Of a stretch of 64,000 nt of DNA, positions 47,379 to 59,416 are shown one piece after another. Position 1 is the stretch's first letter, and the number at the start of each line of letters is the position of its first letter. The translations under genes were made by a program, and so were the position numbers. Source of the DNA: Paramacrobiotus metropolitanus (taxonomy: Eukaryota; Tardigrada; Eutardigrada; Parachela; Macrobiotidae). The stretch is from assembly GCF_019649055.1 (NCBI RefSeq), contig NW_026570282.1, positions 496,001 through 560,000 of the forward strand. The letters are read 5' to 3'. Under the pieces are notes generated by a model. It saw nothing but the letters and a program-made list of their open reading frames with translations, was not told where the DNA came from and ran no database searches.

Positions 47379-47606
47379 TTACTCTTTGGCGCCAGCGAAA
47401 ATACCCTTTGAGGGCGTACTGCAGATATATACGATCATGTTGGTTGTCCAGTCAATGGCAATCAGCATTTGGCTTCGTACGGCAGAACATTTTCCCATAA
47501 TAAACAAAACAGCAGACAGGTTCATAAAAATCATTGTGTAATAAGAATCGCAATATTGTAGATTGGTACGGGCATATACTCGCACAATAACAGCAATATG
47601 TAGCAT
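47379..47606 (-). other. Hydrophobic open frame, possible receptor fragment
   Basis: A 75-codon ATG-started frame has two hydrophobic segments and the stretch SQMLIAIDWTTNMIVYICS, which faintly resembles a GPCR third helix with its following loop. There is no splice partner and no second motif. It lies about 500 bases from the start of the second GPCR on the opposite strand. Confidence 0.18.
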
Positions 47607-48123
47607 TAGCCTGCAGCTAACCTAAATATGACGCTTCGCCACTAGAATGTTCACGCACTGCTCGGAAAGTAAATCGATGAAACCGGCTTTAAATTACATG
47701 TACTGTGTTGTGAAAGATAGGCCAAAAATAATTATGCTGATGTAGACTCTCGATTATGACCGGATTTTAGGTTTACCTACCTATATGGGCTTCCTATCAA
47801 CGCTAAGACTTGAACCTTAAGGTAAGACGGAGAATCAAAGTAGATGTACCAGATGTCTAAGTGAAAACTATATCCTAAATCGTCTACTTGTACATGTCAA
47901 GAGCGCTCGTGCACTTATTATGACCACCGATGTCGTCTGTTATCCTTAAGTTTTCTTTTTGGGTACTCACAATCAGCACAATTCAGAAGCTGGTCAAGCA
48001 CACGCTCTGTTACTACAAAACATTTCCGGGGATACAACGGACTCGCACTGTTTGTGTGCTCTTAATTAATTAATGTTTTCTTCTCCACAAAAACATATTT
48101 GGATCTAAACTTCCTAGACAAAG

Positions 48124-51053
48124 ATGCGGACGTTTAAAATATGTCCTCCAGCCGGTTTATGGGTGGGGAAAAACGATGATGGCGGAAATGATACGTTCTT
48201 TTCACCAGAGTATGGGAATCACAACTTTAGCAGATGGTGTCTAATGTGGGATTATAATCATCCTGGAACACACTTGTTCTGGCTCGATACCATTGGCTAT
48301 CCTATTTTGTTGGCTCTCTGTACATTTGGAAATGTGCTTAATTTATTAGTGTTTTCCTGTGCGGAACGTCCAAAATCATCGAAAAATATTTACTTAGCGG
48401 GGATTGCGGTATCTAATTTCATCTACATGTAAGTATCTAGATTGCTACGTAATAATATGTAAATTTAAAAGCTTGAGTTAGCAATTCAGATACGTTATGG
48501 TGCGAAATTAAGTTATTGTGTCGTGGTTACCTCTGCGAATCGGCGTATATCAGTGCCACTTATGCCATACATTTGTAGCCCAAGTTCTTAATCCAACAAA
48601 GATTTCAACAATGGCTTCATTAAGCCTACGTAATATTTTCTCTAGTACATAACATATGTACATAAATTTTGCTGGTGATTTGCTCATGAAGTCAGGTGAT
48701 TTATTCTTATCCCGATAATATTTAACTCAAGACAGATTGTAGTACCTTTCATAAATTAATCTTGAGAAAGTCCAAAGATCGCCAATCCACAAAATGTTTT
48801 TTATTTCTTCTGAGCCTTTTCGACTTGTAATATACCAGTGGAAATCGGAAAGGTGCGTTTAACGGGCATCACTATAATAATACAGATATGAAATGACCAT
48901 GTTGATCACATAGTAACTTGATACATTGTTTGGTGACGAAATCTGACCCTTGCTTGGTTAGATTACTTATTGTTTTAAAACCTGAAACAGGGTGTTGTAC
49001 AATACTCACGCCGGTACGTTATTAATTGATTTTTCGGTAGCGCAAACAAAAATCTGAGGATAGAGGCCGAAGGTTATGTAACCTTGTTCACACCGCTTCG
49101 TTTTAACAGGGACAAAGATAAAAAAAGAAAGTTAGCGGCTGTTGTACCATTTATTAACAAGCATCACTTATTAGATCGTGCACCCTGTGACTGTTTAGTG
49201 CTCTCGGATTGAGAATTATACTAGAACAGTAATTTGAAACTTGTCAAAATGTAGGCGTTGTACTGTAAACCTGTACTTCTATAATGATTAACTGTACATA
49301 TAATTGCCCCCCATTACAGAAAATAGCTATACAATGGTACAAATATAAACTAAACTGTGCTTCTACAGTTCTACCTAAGTACGAGGTAACTGCATGTAGA
49401 CAGTTTTGAATGAAATACACGTAATTTCAGCTTATATTGTTATTCGCCGCAAATTCAGAAATGCAAAGTAAGCCAGAGTTAGGTAAGTTTTCAAGGAAAT
49501 AAACTGATTTTGACCATCGATTTCAAATAATAATAATTAATTCACTAAAGCTTAATGTCAATCATATAAAATAATTCCAAATAGCATCGCACGATGCTTC
49601 TCCTGTTGCGCAAATCCCTATTAAGAATATCAAGTTCTACTGGGTAAGTGGTCGGGAAATTTCGATTTTAAATTCAGCTTGGTAAAAAGCAGGAATCTAA
49701 AAAGTGCATCATTGGTAATGGGTTTCTTTACCGTAATTCGTGCAAAATGCTACTTTTAACTGTCATAAGAAATACCGAACGTCAATTTTAGCGGCCAAAA
49801 TTTCTCATGGTAACTAGCGTGAATTTTAGCGGCCAAAATTTCTCAAGCCTTATTTAACATTGCCTTCTGATTATGTTCGCAACAGGTGGTCGCAGATGCC
49901 GTTGTATTTGCACAACAACTATGAAAATGTACGGAACACCGAATCCTTCCGTATATTCTTCTGGCGAAGCGAAGGCATTTGGAAATTCCTGATAAATCTC
50001 TTTGTGACTATATCTGATTGGTAACTATAATAAATGTTAGAGGTTTCAACACAAAAAACTACGGTATTTGTATTGTGATTCATTCATGTCATTCGTTAAA
50101 CTGACAATTGAGAATGTCATTGCTATGAACAATGGTTTGTATTGCAACAGGGTCCTCATAGTATTTTCATTTGAAAGAATGATATCGGTTTGTTCTCCGG
50201 GATCATATGCCAATCGAAGCGATAACGGCATCAGGAAATCATTTTTTGCTCTGACCGGTGTGTTCCTTGCCGCGTCGTTTTATAGTCTGTTCGACTTAAT
50301 TGGATACTACTGGTTTTACTACCATTTATCTCCCGATCATGGAGCGGTTGATCGCTTGCCCACAAGCTTACAAATTTGGAGTCATATGCAGCAGTTAGCC
50401 ATTGTAAGTAAAATTATGTACGCGTATTAATTGCTAATGTGAATTAATTTTTGTGAGCAAAATGCGTCTTGCAGACGTTGCGTGCTGCCGTAATTATCGT
50501 TAACATTAACAGGATTGTTTTAACTAAACAAAAGACTCTGTTCTGATTTCAGGTGTGTGTACCAATCGGCACCTACATCCTTGTCGTAATCATAAATCTA
50601 CTCGTAATTATGTTTTCCCTTGTGCGAAGGAAACGGTATCGCGCTGCGTTAGCCATTAGCCGGGATAGTTTATCCGGTGACCTTACTCGCATCGCCATTG
50701 CCAGTTTCTTACTGTACCTGCTGTGCATACTGCCAATGTTTGATCTGGATATTTTGTCTTTGTTACACGCATTTCATCTATACGACATGCCGCTCACTTC
50801 CCGCATGTATCAGATATGGTATCCCATTGCACTTTACATCCTAAATGTCAATTATTCTGTGAACTTCCTCATTTATCTGGCGGTAAGTCCGCACTTCCGC
50901 CGTGCCTTGAGCAGAATTTTCTTCTGCAAAAGATTTCATGAAGGGAGTTTAACTGGGCGACCCATACTGGCATTTCCAGACCGCAGTAATTCACCTGACT
51001 CTGGAGTATTTATTAGAAGTGGGGCGTTCCATTCCAGTATTGAGGATATTTGA
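48124..51053 (+). CDS. Rhodopsin-family GPCR, FMRFamide-receptor-like, 397 residues
   Basis: The four exons are 48124-48428, 49886-50020, 50151-50403 and 50553-51053, phase-consistent (398 codons). The N-terminus is extracellular with two NxS/T sites. TM1 contains GNVLNLLVFSCAERPKSSKN. The DRY region reads VFSFERMISVCSPG (FER at 154-156). A long TM5 to TM6 stretch follows, and TM7 ends NYSVNFLIYLAVSPHFRRAL, where NPxxY becomes NFLIY. The ER motif together with NxxxNFxIY is characteristic of invertebrate FMRFamide and myosuppressin-type peptide receptors, so the ligand is probably a neuropeptide (inference). The tail is Ser-rich. The first intron is about 1.46 kb and contains a 24-base direct repeat. 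It converges on the fucosyltransferase gene. Confidence 0.87.
49784..49845. repeat. 24-bp direct repeat, 38-bp period
   Basis: The 24-base unit at 49784-49807, beginning AATTTTAGCGGCCAAAATTT, recurs exactly at 49822-49845, just before exon 2 of the GPCR gene. Confidence 0.92.
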
Positions 51054-51666
51054 ACACAGCAACTGTTGTACAATTAAAGCATATAAATATGCCCGAAAAA
51101 GTTCTTCAACAAAATTTTGGCCGGGTTATATTATTTGCACAGATCTTTAAGGTGGAAAGATAAAAGCAATAAATTGAAATAGCCATCACTGCTGGAACTT
51201 GGTAATTCTTGTGCTCTGGGAAAAAATATTACAGAGTATCGATTGTACTCGTAATTCTGAACCAAAATTCACAAGTTCTCATGAAAATATTTTGGAGTTA
51301 ACAGTACAAGCAAAACGTCATGAGTATCCATTGATCTTGTTAGTTTCTTGTCTTACAATTTCAACCCATTCCCCAAGTAACAAAACCATTAAAACAAAAT
51401 ACAATAAACGGCCACAGTTACAGAGCAAACAAACGAGAACTAAAAAAGAATTAAAACTATTAAAAATACAAACAAAAACTATTCATAAAAAGATATAACA
51501 TACAGATCACAACAGCAAGTATCAATAAAAATTAAAATTGTTAAAAAGAACGAACAAACAAACCAGTGTTTTCCAATCAAAAATACCCAACACCATGAAA
51601 CGATTACAAACAACGGGTATTAGACAAAACAAAATTAAGACCAGAAAAGCAAACCGGAACATGAAA
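51054..51666. other. A-rich spacer between convergent genes
   Basis: This holds the 3' ends of the GPCR and fucosyltransferase transcripts. From about 51360 to 51660 the plus strand is strongly A-rich with few G bases, which creates a Lys/Thr-rich open frame (51199-51498) that composition explains. No gene is seen. Confidence 0.5.
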
Positions 51667-53201
51667 TCACCTTAAACCGATCCATTCTGGAACCCAATAT
51701 TCGGACAAATTCGTCATCGATGCAAGGACCGAGCCGGGTCGGGGCCAGTCCGCAAAGTAAATAACATTTGATGCATTGGAAAGGTATCCGGCAAAAAAAG
51801 AAAATGTTCCATAGCTCAGAATCAAATGATTGGACCTACTCAGAATGTTCAGATCAACTTCAGCACTTTCATTCACCACTTCCATTAGTCGAAAAGGAAG
51901 GTTTTCCTTCGCCCATTCAGGATCGTTGGTGCAAACAAGATAAAATGGATCAACTATACCTTTCTCGAAAAGATATCGGTTGGCATTTTCATAAAATACT
52001 GCAGGAATTTCCACATGCCCAACTTTTAGATGGTATGAAGTCAAAACATCTCCGCGCCGAATATGAACTCCAACAACTGGTCTTGAACGGTTCTCATGCG
52101 AAGCCAGTTTCTACAACATCAATCGGACAAAAATAACACATGTCTACAAAATAAATGAATAAGCCAGATTTTAAGCAAATACAACAGATGTCATTGCAAA
52201 ATTCATCCAACACAGTCACCACAAGAAAACAGATACCGACACTATAAATACTGCTTTTCACTCTTCACTACTGGCATGAAAACTTCTTCTTACCTCTGAC
52301 ATTTCATTTAAAATGCGGGTTCGAACGGCATCAGCTCTATCCAGAACATCTTGTTTAAAACGAAACTGATGCCGAATAGCTTCACGATAATGCGGATGAA
52401 AATACTTCCAAGACTGCAGATACCCCCATACCGAAACATTTCTTATTGTTGTTTGCGAAAACAAGTTTTCGGACCGTGAGTCGTAAAAGCAGCATTCCTC
52501 CATACCAAACACCAGGTTTTTGCAGTCACTAAGATCAAATTGTCCGACAACACTGGTACTAACATGCATAATATCGTGTAGGGTATTGCGAGAAATTGCC
52601 AGACGGAGATCGTTTCTGGCGGCGATTCCCCATAACGACGCGTATATAAACAGTTTGTTTCCCAGTCCGATTCCGGGATGAAAATTATGGGAAATATAAA
52701 ACCCTTCAGTGGATGAATGCACCAAAGAATAGTCGGCTGCCGCTGGCATGCCTTCTCTAGAAAACAACAACCAAACTACATTATTAATTTACGAGAATTA
52801 CTGATCTACAGTTATTGTTAGTTAAGTACTATTAAGCACATAATTTTACAGAGAGTTAGGCATATCAGAGATGAACATGTACGATGCACTAAATACCTTT
52901 AACCCCGTTATTCTGTATTACAATATTAAACCACTAGAGCCGTAACTGCGAAACAAATTTTACCTCTAACGACTTCACGAGTAAGTTTTGGTCATTTCCA
53001 TATATAACTTAACTAGGTGCATGGGAATACAGAGTACATGCACGTATTATACTTCAATTTCTACCGATGTACTCACGCAAAATCCAGACATTTCCAGCGG
53101 TTGATATTCCATTCCCTCAATCGGATCACACGGTAAACAGCTTCCCAACTAATGAACGTAGCAAAATACAATATCAACAGAATCGCGACCAGCCAACCCA
53201 T
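51667..53201 (-). CDS. Galactoside alpha-1,2-fucosyltransferase (GT11), 343 residues
   Basis: The three minus-strand exons are 53077-53201, 52294-52756 and 51667-52110, phase-consistent (344 codons), close to the usual family length. It is a type II Golgi protein: a short N-terminus and one membrane anchor (MGWLVAILLILYFATFISW) precede the catalytic domain. GT11 motifs are present: GIGLGNKLFIYASLWGIA near the start of the domain and VGVHIRRGDV (HIRRGD at 212-217), which forms part of the GDP-fucose site. The later segment LILSYGTFSFFAGYL corresponds to the third conserved motif. It should transfer fucose from GDP-fucose to a terminal galactose of a glycan. The start was chosen because it gives the membrane anchor and joins exon 2 in phase. 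Confidence 0.92.
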
Positions 53202-54382
53202 CACTGCAAAGCACTTCGGTCATTTTTCGGAATTTATGCCAGTAAGAGCCACAAGCCGCTGCTGTCCATGGAGAGGAAACGAATAAAGAAATATTCACCG
53301 CACTCAAGATTTTCTTACCTTTTCTAAACCCTTTAGCATACAGCACCCTGCCGAGGCCTAAACAAAACATAGAATAATTTCAACTAAAAGTAAAAACTCT
53401 TATTACAGTACATGATTACAGTAGCGTAAGTATCAGGTCAGATTCATTTGTGTTAGCACGGAGCAGATTAGAGAAAAGGTACAAAGATTATAATTTAATA
53501 TAGATACAAATCTTTGCCACTCTGCATTCTACGAAGCTGGAGAGAGCTCCTAATATTTTTTACTGATTTTATCAATTTTAGCTGCAATACGCAGCAATAG
53601 CTTAATTTCAAGCCGCATACCTTTGTATTGTACGGTACCTTTTTGCATACTATCTGCCGTTGTTGCGCGCAGAAACGCAGGCATTTCTTTCAGTCGCTTT
53701 CATACGCCACAAGCGAAAGGCGCGACCGCAGCAGCAGCAGGAAGAAACGGGAGTTTGTCGGGGCGATCTAACGCAAGCAGCTGCAGATGCCTAAGTTATC
53801 TTCTCTCTTTCCTCAAACAACATTTGCAAAGGCATAGTCACAACTTCCGCCTAGGTACACAGCACACTACAGATACTGCTTTGAAGTATGAATGTTTTCC
53901 CTAATTGATGAACAACTTTCAAGTTGCGTACGAGTCTGAAGGATTAGAGAATCAGTACTGTCATACAAGGAGTGCAAAATTAAGGTAAACATAAGTTCAC
54001 CAGTACATAAAACACACTTTAAAAAAATAAAACACGAAACTTACAAAACATTCCACTGATTGTTCCATACGAAATCATTATTCTCGAAAAAAGTTCAAAA
54101 TTGCTAGTACGTACTGTAATCAAAAAACGAGGTAGCTACTCCTTCTTTCACCGACAAAGCGCCGGCAGTTACTTTAGCGACTCTACTGGCTCATTTAGTC
54201 ACTGGCGTTCCTGTGGCGTAAAACTGGATTCCGGCGTTTTGCGCTAAAGTACTGTAGTACAAGATTTCAGTTTTTCATTAAATCTTAAGTCATAAGTTGG
54301 TTTGTCCCGATTTCTTCGAACAATATTGTTGATCCTGGTTTTATTTGGTTTGATTCACCACTGCAAACTGCTTCTTCACACC
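53202..54382. other. Divergent promoter region, no gene seen
   Basis: This lies between the starts of the fucosyltransferase and SNU13 genes. Short frames on both strands have no support. Presumably it carries both promoters and the SNU13 5' UTR. Confidence 0.5.
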
Positions 54383-54927
54383 ATGGTAAGCGTGACTAGA
54401 GATTTTCGATATAGAAATGAAAATTGTTTCGGATTGCAGACGGAGACCCAGGAAGAACCCGAAGTTAATCCCAAAGCATACCCTTTGGCTGATCCTTCCC
54501 TGACCAACAAAGTGATGAACCTCTGCCAACAGTCGGTCAATTATAAACAGCTGAAAAAAGGAGCAAACGAAGGTATAGTATAATATCAGTTTTGCGTTGA
54601 TTTCTTGCTGTGGTTGCGCATTTACGATACATACAGAACTGAGAACCTTGTCCGTATTCTGCAGCTACGAAGGCGCTCAATCGCGGCATTGCGGCTTTAA
54701 TCGTTCTGGCAGCCGATGCGCAGCCCCTGGAGATCTTGCTGCATCTTCCTCTGCTCTGCGAAGACAAGAATGTGCCCTATATTTTCGTCCGGTCGAAAGG
54801 TGCTCTGGGCCGAGCGTGCGGCGTTTCGCGGCCGGTTATCGCCTGCTCTATCCTGGCCAACGAGGGTTCCCAGCTGAAGGCGCAGATTGCCGATCTGCAA
54901 CAGCAGATTGAAAGACTTCTCATCTAA
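54383..54927 (+). CDS. SNU13: SNU13 (NHP2L1, 15.5K), kink-turn RNA-binding protein, 132 residues
   Basis: The three coding exons are 54383-54385 (the ATG alone), 54440-54572 and 54665-54927, giving 133 codons. The first intron is only 54 bp and starts directly after the start codon. The protein shows the L7Ae/SNU13 landmarks: [74 protein letters not shown] and a C-terminus ending ERLLI. It binds kink-turns in U4 snRNA and box C/D snoRNAs, in the spliceosome and in rRNA-modifying particles (family knowledge). It is a few residues longer than the human protein, at the N-terminus. Without the ATG-only exon the coding sequence would lack a start, so this splice is well supported. Confidence 0.96.
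54386..54439 (+). other. 54-bp intron immediately after the SNU13 start codon
   Basis: The donor GTAAGC follows ATG directly and the acceptor TTGCAG precedes ACGGAG. Splicing yields [12 protein letters not shown], which matches the family N-terminus. Confidence 0.85.
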
Positions 54928-55717
54928 ACTAATTCGTATGTGGAATTTACCGTATGAAACAATTCCAGGGATGCCATTAGTTTTATCTCCAGTTATGCAT
55001 AAACAACTGTTTCGTGTCGTGCGTATTAGCCGGGTTTTATGATTTACTGTAAGTGTATTATATCTTTATTTGTTATTGTTCTTGTTTGTGTACAAACTTA
55101 AAGAATAATGAAAAACGTAACTGAAGTATACGTACATTACGTTGTTTTGAGATATCCATCAGCTCAAGTAAAAGTTGCCCTCTAACCAATAACCATGATT
55201 ATAGCTGACCCGAATTCTTAATCACTACTTTCGCCGCTGTAAGTTTTGAAATGACTTTATAAATTATACTGAAATAAGAAAGCGTTGTAGCCTTCTTTGA
55301 TTTCCTTCTTTACTGGTTTAGTACGAAAATACACAAACATATGTTCGAGTATGTGTATCTTTGTAATTGCAGTAGCATATTAAACAATGTTCGGGTGAAA
55401 CATCAAACAAGGCAATCACCAAAAAATTCTTAGCCTCTTGAAGTTGTTTTCGTCATAGACCACAGTCAATAGGCCGTTTCACATAACTTGTAATTCATTT
55501 GGTAACAAAAGCACAAATATTCAAACCAGATTAATCATTACTAAACTTGTACGAGCTTTAGCATAACATAATTCTACCTGTCATTAGAAAACAAAAAAAA
55601 GCCACCTCAGTACGAAGTTACAAACTCCGCCGAAGTGCCCGACTATGCTGTTGCATTTGACCAGAAACAACAACTCGGTAGCAATCAACATGATATTTAC
55701 AGTGCATTTTACACTAA
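54928..55717. other. Spacer between convergent SNU13 and FZR genes
   Basis: AT-rich sequence containing the two 3' UTRs. The open plus-strand frame at 55635-56024 is the antisense shadow of the last FZR exons. Confidence 0.6.
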
Positions 55718-58658
55718 TCAACGAAAAGCGTTCAACAAATCCAAAGAAGAACGTCGCTCACGAGTGGATCGAGATTTTGAGAAAATATTCCAAAACCGTA
55801 ATGTTTCATCGCCAGCTCCTGTCACAATTGACTCTCCATCAGGTGACATCGCCTATATCAATTCCAAAGATTATCGAAAAGCACCGCGAAAAAAATTCCT
55901 AACCTTTTATCGTTGCTTACCAAATACAGAACGCGATATGTATGACCAATCAATTTGGCGATCTGCGTTAGCGATGGATACTTCCACAGGAGGATTTGAT
56001 TCTGTGAGTAACCATGTGTGCTAACCAGCTCCGATGCATGCTTGGACCAGGCTAAATTACACACTTGTGATCCGGTATCTACCGCCTGAAGTGCCTGCCC
56101 CGTCAGCGTGTTCCAAAATCTTATGTACCGATCCGCAGTACCACCCCCGCTTGCCAGTAAACCATGATGATGCGGAGACCACGCGATGGCTTTGACAGCT
56201 GCTTGGTGATCAGTATAAGTCTGCACGGGCTGAGATTCAGTGCCAGCGTTATGGGCCCAGACAAGCAGCTTATTATCATTTCCACCGGATGCCAGGTACA
56301 TATGGTCCGGAGACCACTTCAGTCCACATACCTATTTAAAAAAAACCATGCATTTCACCTATGCCACACAAATGAGGATAGTTTCATTTTTTTCGAGAGC
56401 TTATTTGGTTCGAAGCCTAACATACTCTGATCCTAGCACCTGGGAAATACCCGTGCATCAATTACAACGTCCTAATGATAATAAATAACCAAATCAATAT
56501 CATGACCTGTTGTGTATTTATCTCTCGCAAAGCGAAAAAAACGATCAACGTGCGTCTTAAGCTAATCGCAACATTATCATGTACAGTATCGCGCAAAACT
56601 GATAAACTGCTGATCTACACAGATACGAGTAAGATATCTTACTACAAATTTGTATAACATACTTACTAACCTCTTGTTTATGGCCATTGAATTTACGTCT
56701 GGCAAACAAAGGAGGGGTTCGCATATCATTAAGCCATATTATCCGATCACGGCTCCCCGAAGCTAAAACGTCGCTATTCCAAGCCAGAGCACCTGCGAAA
56801 ACACCAAAATCACGCAAAAGCAAGCACAAAGGTTTCGATAACAATATCACTCCCTAGTCCCTATCGAACACAAGCAGTGTCTCAGCTTGTGAGCTAGTGC
56901 ACCAGAGTTTATAATTATACTTACTGCAGCTTCTTGTTAAGCCTACTTGAAACAGTGGACAGAACATACCAACTCGAGCCGTATGGGTGCTCAGACTAGA
57001 AGTTCGTTCTTGATGAACTGCATCCCAAATCTGAATTTGTCCACGATTCGTACCAACGGCAACCAGGTTTCCTCTTTCTGACCAACTGACAGAAGTTATC
57101 GTGTTGTTGTCATTATGAAAATCACAGAGCCGCGTAACCTGAAAAAAATGTTTGTACAAATGAACATGGCAAAAAAGTGTTACTTAACTGCATAAACGGC
57201 AAAGGCGTCAGTGATAATTAAAAAGCGAGACATACTGAGCTGTTGCTGGCACTCCATAAATACACAGAAGTCCCCAATCCAACCGCCAGCACATTGGAAT
57301 GGGACCAGTCGACAAGATTCAAATAGAAATCGTCTTGCAACTCAGGTGCATCCAGCACTTTGTACGGAACTTTAGGAATTTTTCTTCCGACCTGAAAAAC
57401 AATGCCTTGCGGATCTTAAGCAACAACCAGAGCAGAATTGTGGTCTCAAACCTTGCGAGGCTGTCTCAGCATCTGGCAACTTTTTTCACTCAAAGGAGAA
57501 AGAGAGAACGGTGACGTGCTTGCCAGCAGACGGTCCGACGGCTTCTTTGGCGAATACTACAATCAAAGTACGAAAATATTTAGTTATGCTCGTATATACT
57601 AGATACCAAAAATAAAGACATCGCACACACGTGTAAATTTATGATTATCAATATCTGTTCAATTTGCAAAAATGGAGCAACTCAAACCAAAACAGCCAAA
57701 TTTAAAATTACTGCCCAAACAGCAACTTGGCGCAATCTTCAATTCAGTAAACATCAGTATCCATCGAAGTTGCCGTGTTGCGCAATATTTATTATGTAAG
57801 CTAATAAGTAAGTAATTCAAAATCAATACCAGTGGAAGCACAAAATTTTGCAAAACCAGAACTGAAACTGCCGTAACCAGCTACCCCGTCGATCGCAACA
57901 TACCGTAAAAACATTTCTTTTGGAGCTTTTTGTCGGAGTCAACGGAGCGATGCCAATAGTCGAACTGGAGTGCAAAGACGAGCTGGAAGTGCTGACAGCG
58001 GAAATGCCATTTCCAGTATGCTGCAAGATTGCCCCTGAGCTCGGACAATTCTCTTGTCCGTAAGTATCATCCATAGCATCTGGCATATCTGCGCCCATAA
58101 TTTCATTACGCAGAAGACGCTGGTACAGCTGCTGGCTAGCACCAAAGCCATCTTTGGAATCGTCACGACTGGTGGATGCAGCGTTTGTGGAGATTCTGGT
58201 CTGTTCATCGTAACGACAAGTATAGGCTATTCGCCACCGCCGAGGTTCTCGCTGGGGTATATAGCGATCCGGAGATTTCACTGGACTTGTGAAAGCCTTC
58301 TTTCGACGAAATGTTGGCTGCAAAACAATCAACTCATAAAGTAGAAATTAAAAGTAAAGTTAATACAAAGTAACGCCGATGGCGACCAGTTACAGTCTGT
58401 CACCTAGCTTGAGCTGCAAACTCTCCGATTTGGTTAGCGCAGCAATAGTTACTTTCCACAGTCAGTCAACTAATTATTTGCAAAAAGTTACCATATCGGT
58501 TCGATAACCTAAAGTGGGAGATTTGTATATCGTTACTAGTATATCTGTGTAACTTTGTTAAAGCACTAATAATCAGCACGAACCGAACTTGGAGGGGTGA
58601 TCATTTCCATGTCCGCGGGTCGTTCACTTTCCTGGTTATTTGAAATAGCGTCATCCAT
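55718..58658 (-). CDS. FZR1: Cdh1/fizzy-related APC/C activator, 528 residues
   Basis: The eight minus-strand exons are 58584-58658, 57904-58317, 57452-57556, 57236-57391, 56970-57138, 56671-56792, 55921-56331 and 55718-55852, phase-consistent (529 codons). This is the WD40 substrate adaptor that activates the anaphase-promoting complex in late mitosis and G1. The N-terminus carries the C-box (DRYIP at 42-46), then the FZR-specific [12 protein letters not shown] and [20 protein letters not shown]. The seven-bladed WD40 propeller runs from about residue 216 ([20 protein letters not shown]) through [11 protein letters not shown] and [18 protein letters not shown] to [13 protein letters not shown]. 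The protein ends LLNAFR, so the usual C-terminal Ile-Arg tail is Phe-Arg. The first exon, with a GTTCGT donor, is the least certain part. Confidence 0.94.
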
Positions 58659-59416
58659 GACGTTGGTCAAAATACCCACATCGACGAATCTCTTAAATTA
58701 GCTTCACAGGATAATTGTAAACACAAACTATAACTTTAAAAAATTAACGAATATTAATCAAACTAACGTGGAGCCAAAAAACGAAAAAACGGAGAACGAG
58801 TCAACGACATGTTGTGGACAGAAATGATTTTCCGTTTTTCTCTGGCTTGCTTTCCCTGAAGCAGGCTTTAGTGGTAATTCTAACGTAACTGCCACCTGTG
58901 TTGTATTCATAAGTATACAGGTCTATCATCACATCCGCCTCGTTTTTTTACGATGTTTAAAAAACTACCAGGTTAATTGCAGCATTCGGTAGAAAGTCCC
59001 AGTATGATACGGAATCAAAACATTTACTGAACTTGCAAAAATTTGTTTGTACTTTGTACTTCACCGCGAACGGTTTATATGTAGGGCAATAAAAAGTAAA
59101 AAATTATTGATCATCATGATCATGAGAAATGGTTCTAACTTTCATTCCGAATCGGTTTTGGTTACTGTACCATTTCTTTAACTGTTAATTTTGAATTTAA
59201 ATGCCGTAATACGTGATTAAAAAAGATTTATTCGGTTTCTCTTGAAAATTAGTGATTTCGAAGTCGCATGCAGAAGGCCAGCGTTCGCGATCAGCTGGCT
59301 TCCCTGACAAGCTGGCATTGGAGCAGGTTCTGCACTTGGTGGCGGTGTCGTTTGGAGCTTAATTCGTTGCAGTTTGCTCTAAGTTTTGTTCCATCTAGAC
59401 CAGTCCTGGATCCACT
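58659..59416. other. Divergent promoter region of FZR and the RRM-RING gene
   Basis: About 760 bases separate the two start codons. A GA-biased plus-strand stretch near 59230-59360 could be an untranslated or additional first exon of the RRM-RING gene (an acceptor-like site lies just before 59400). Nothing else is seen. Confidence 0.4.

Larger units (their letters stand above)
45586..48123. other. Intergenic between divergent genes, no convincing gene
   Basis: It separates the starts of cholinesterase 2 and the second GPCR and should hold both promoters. It contains a 10-bp perfect hairpin at 46538-46558 and an ATG-started hydrophobic minus-strand frame at 47379-47606; other short frames have no support. 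Confidence 0.45.

Noticed and set aside
51199-51498. 99-codon Lys/Thr-rich frame
   Set aside because: It lies in an A-rich spacer between convergent genes, and composition alone explains the open frame.
55635-56024. 129-codon plus-strand open frame
   Set aside because: It is antisense to the last two coding exons of the FZR gene, which match the family residue by residue.
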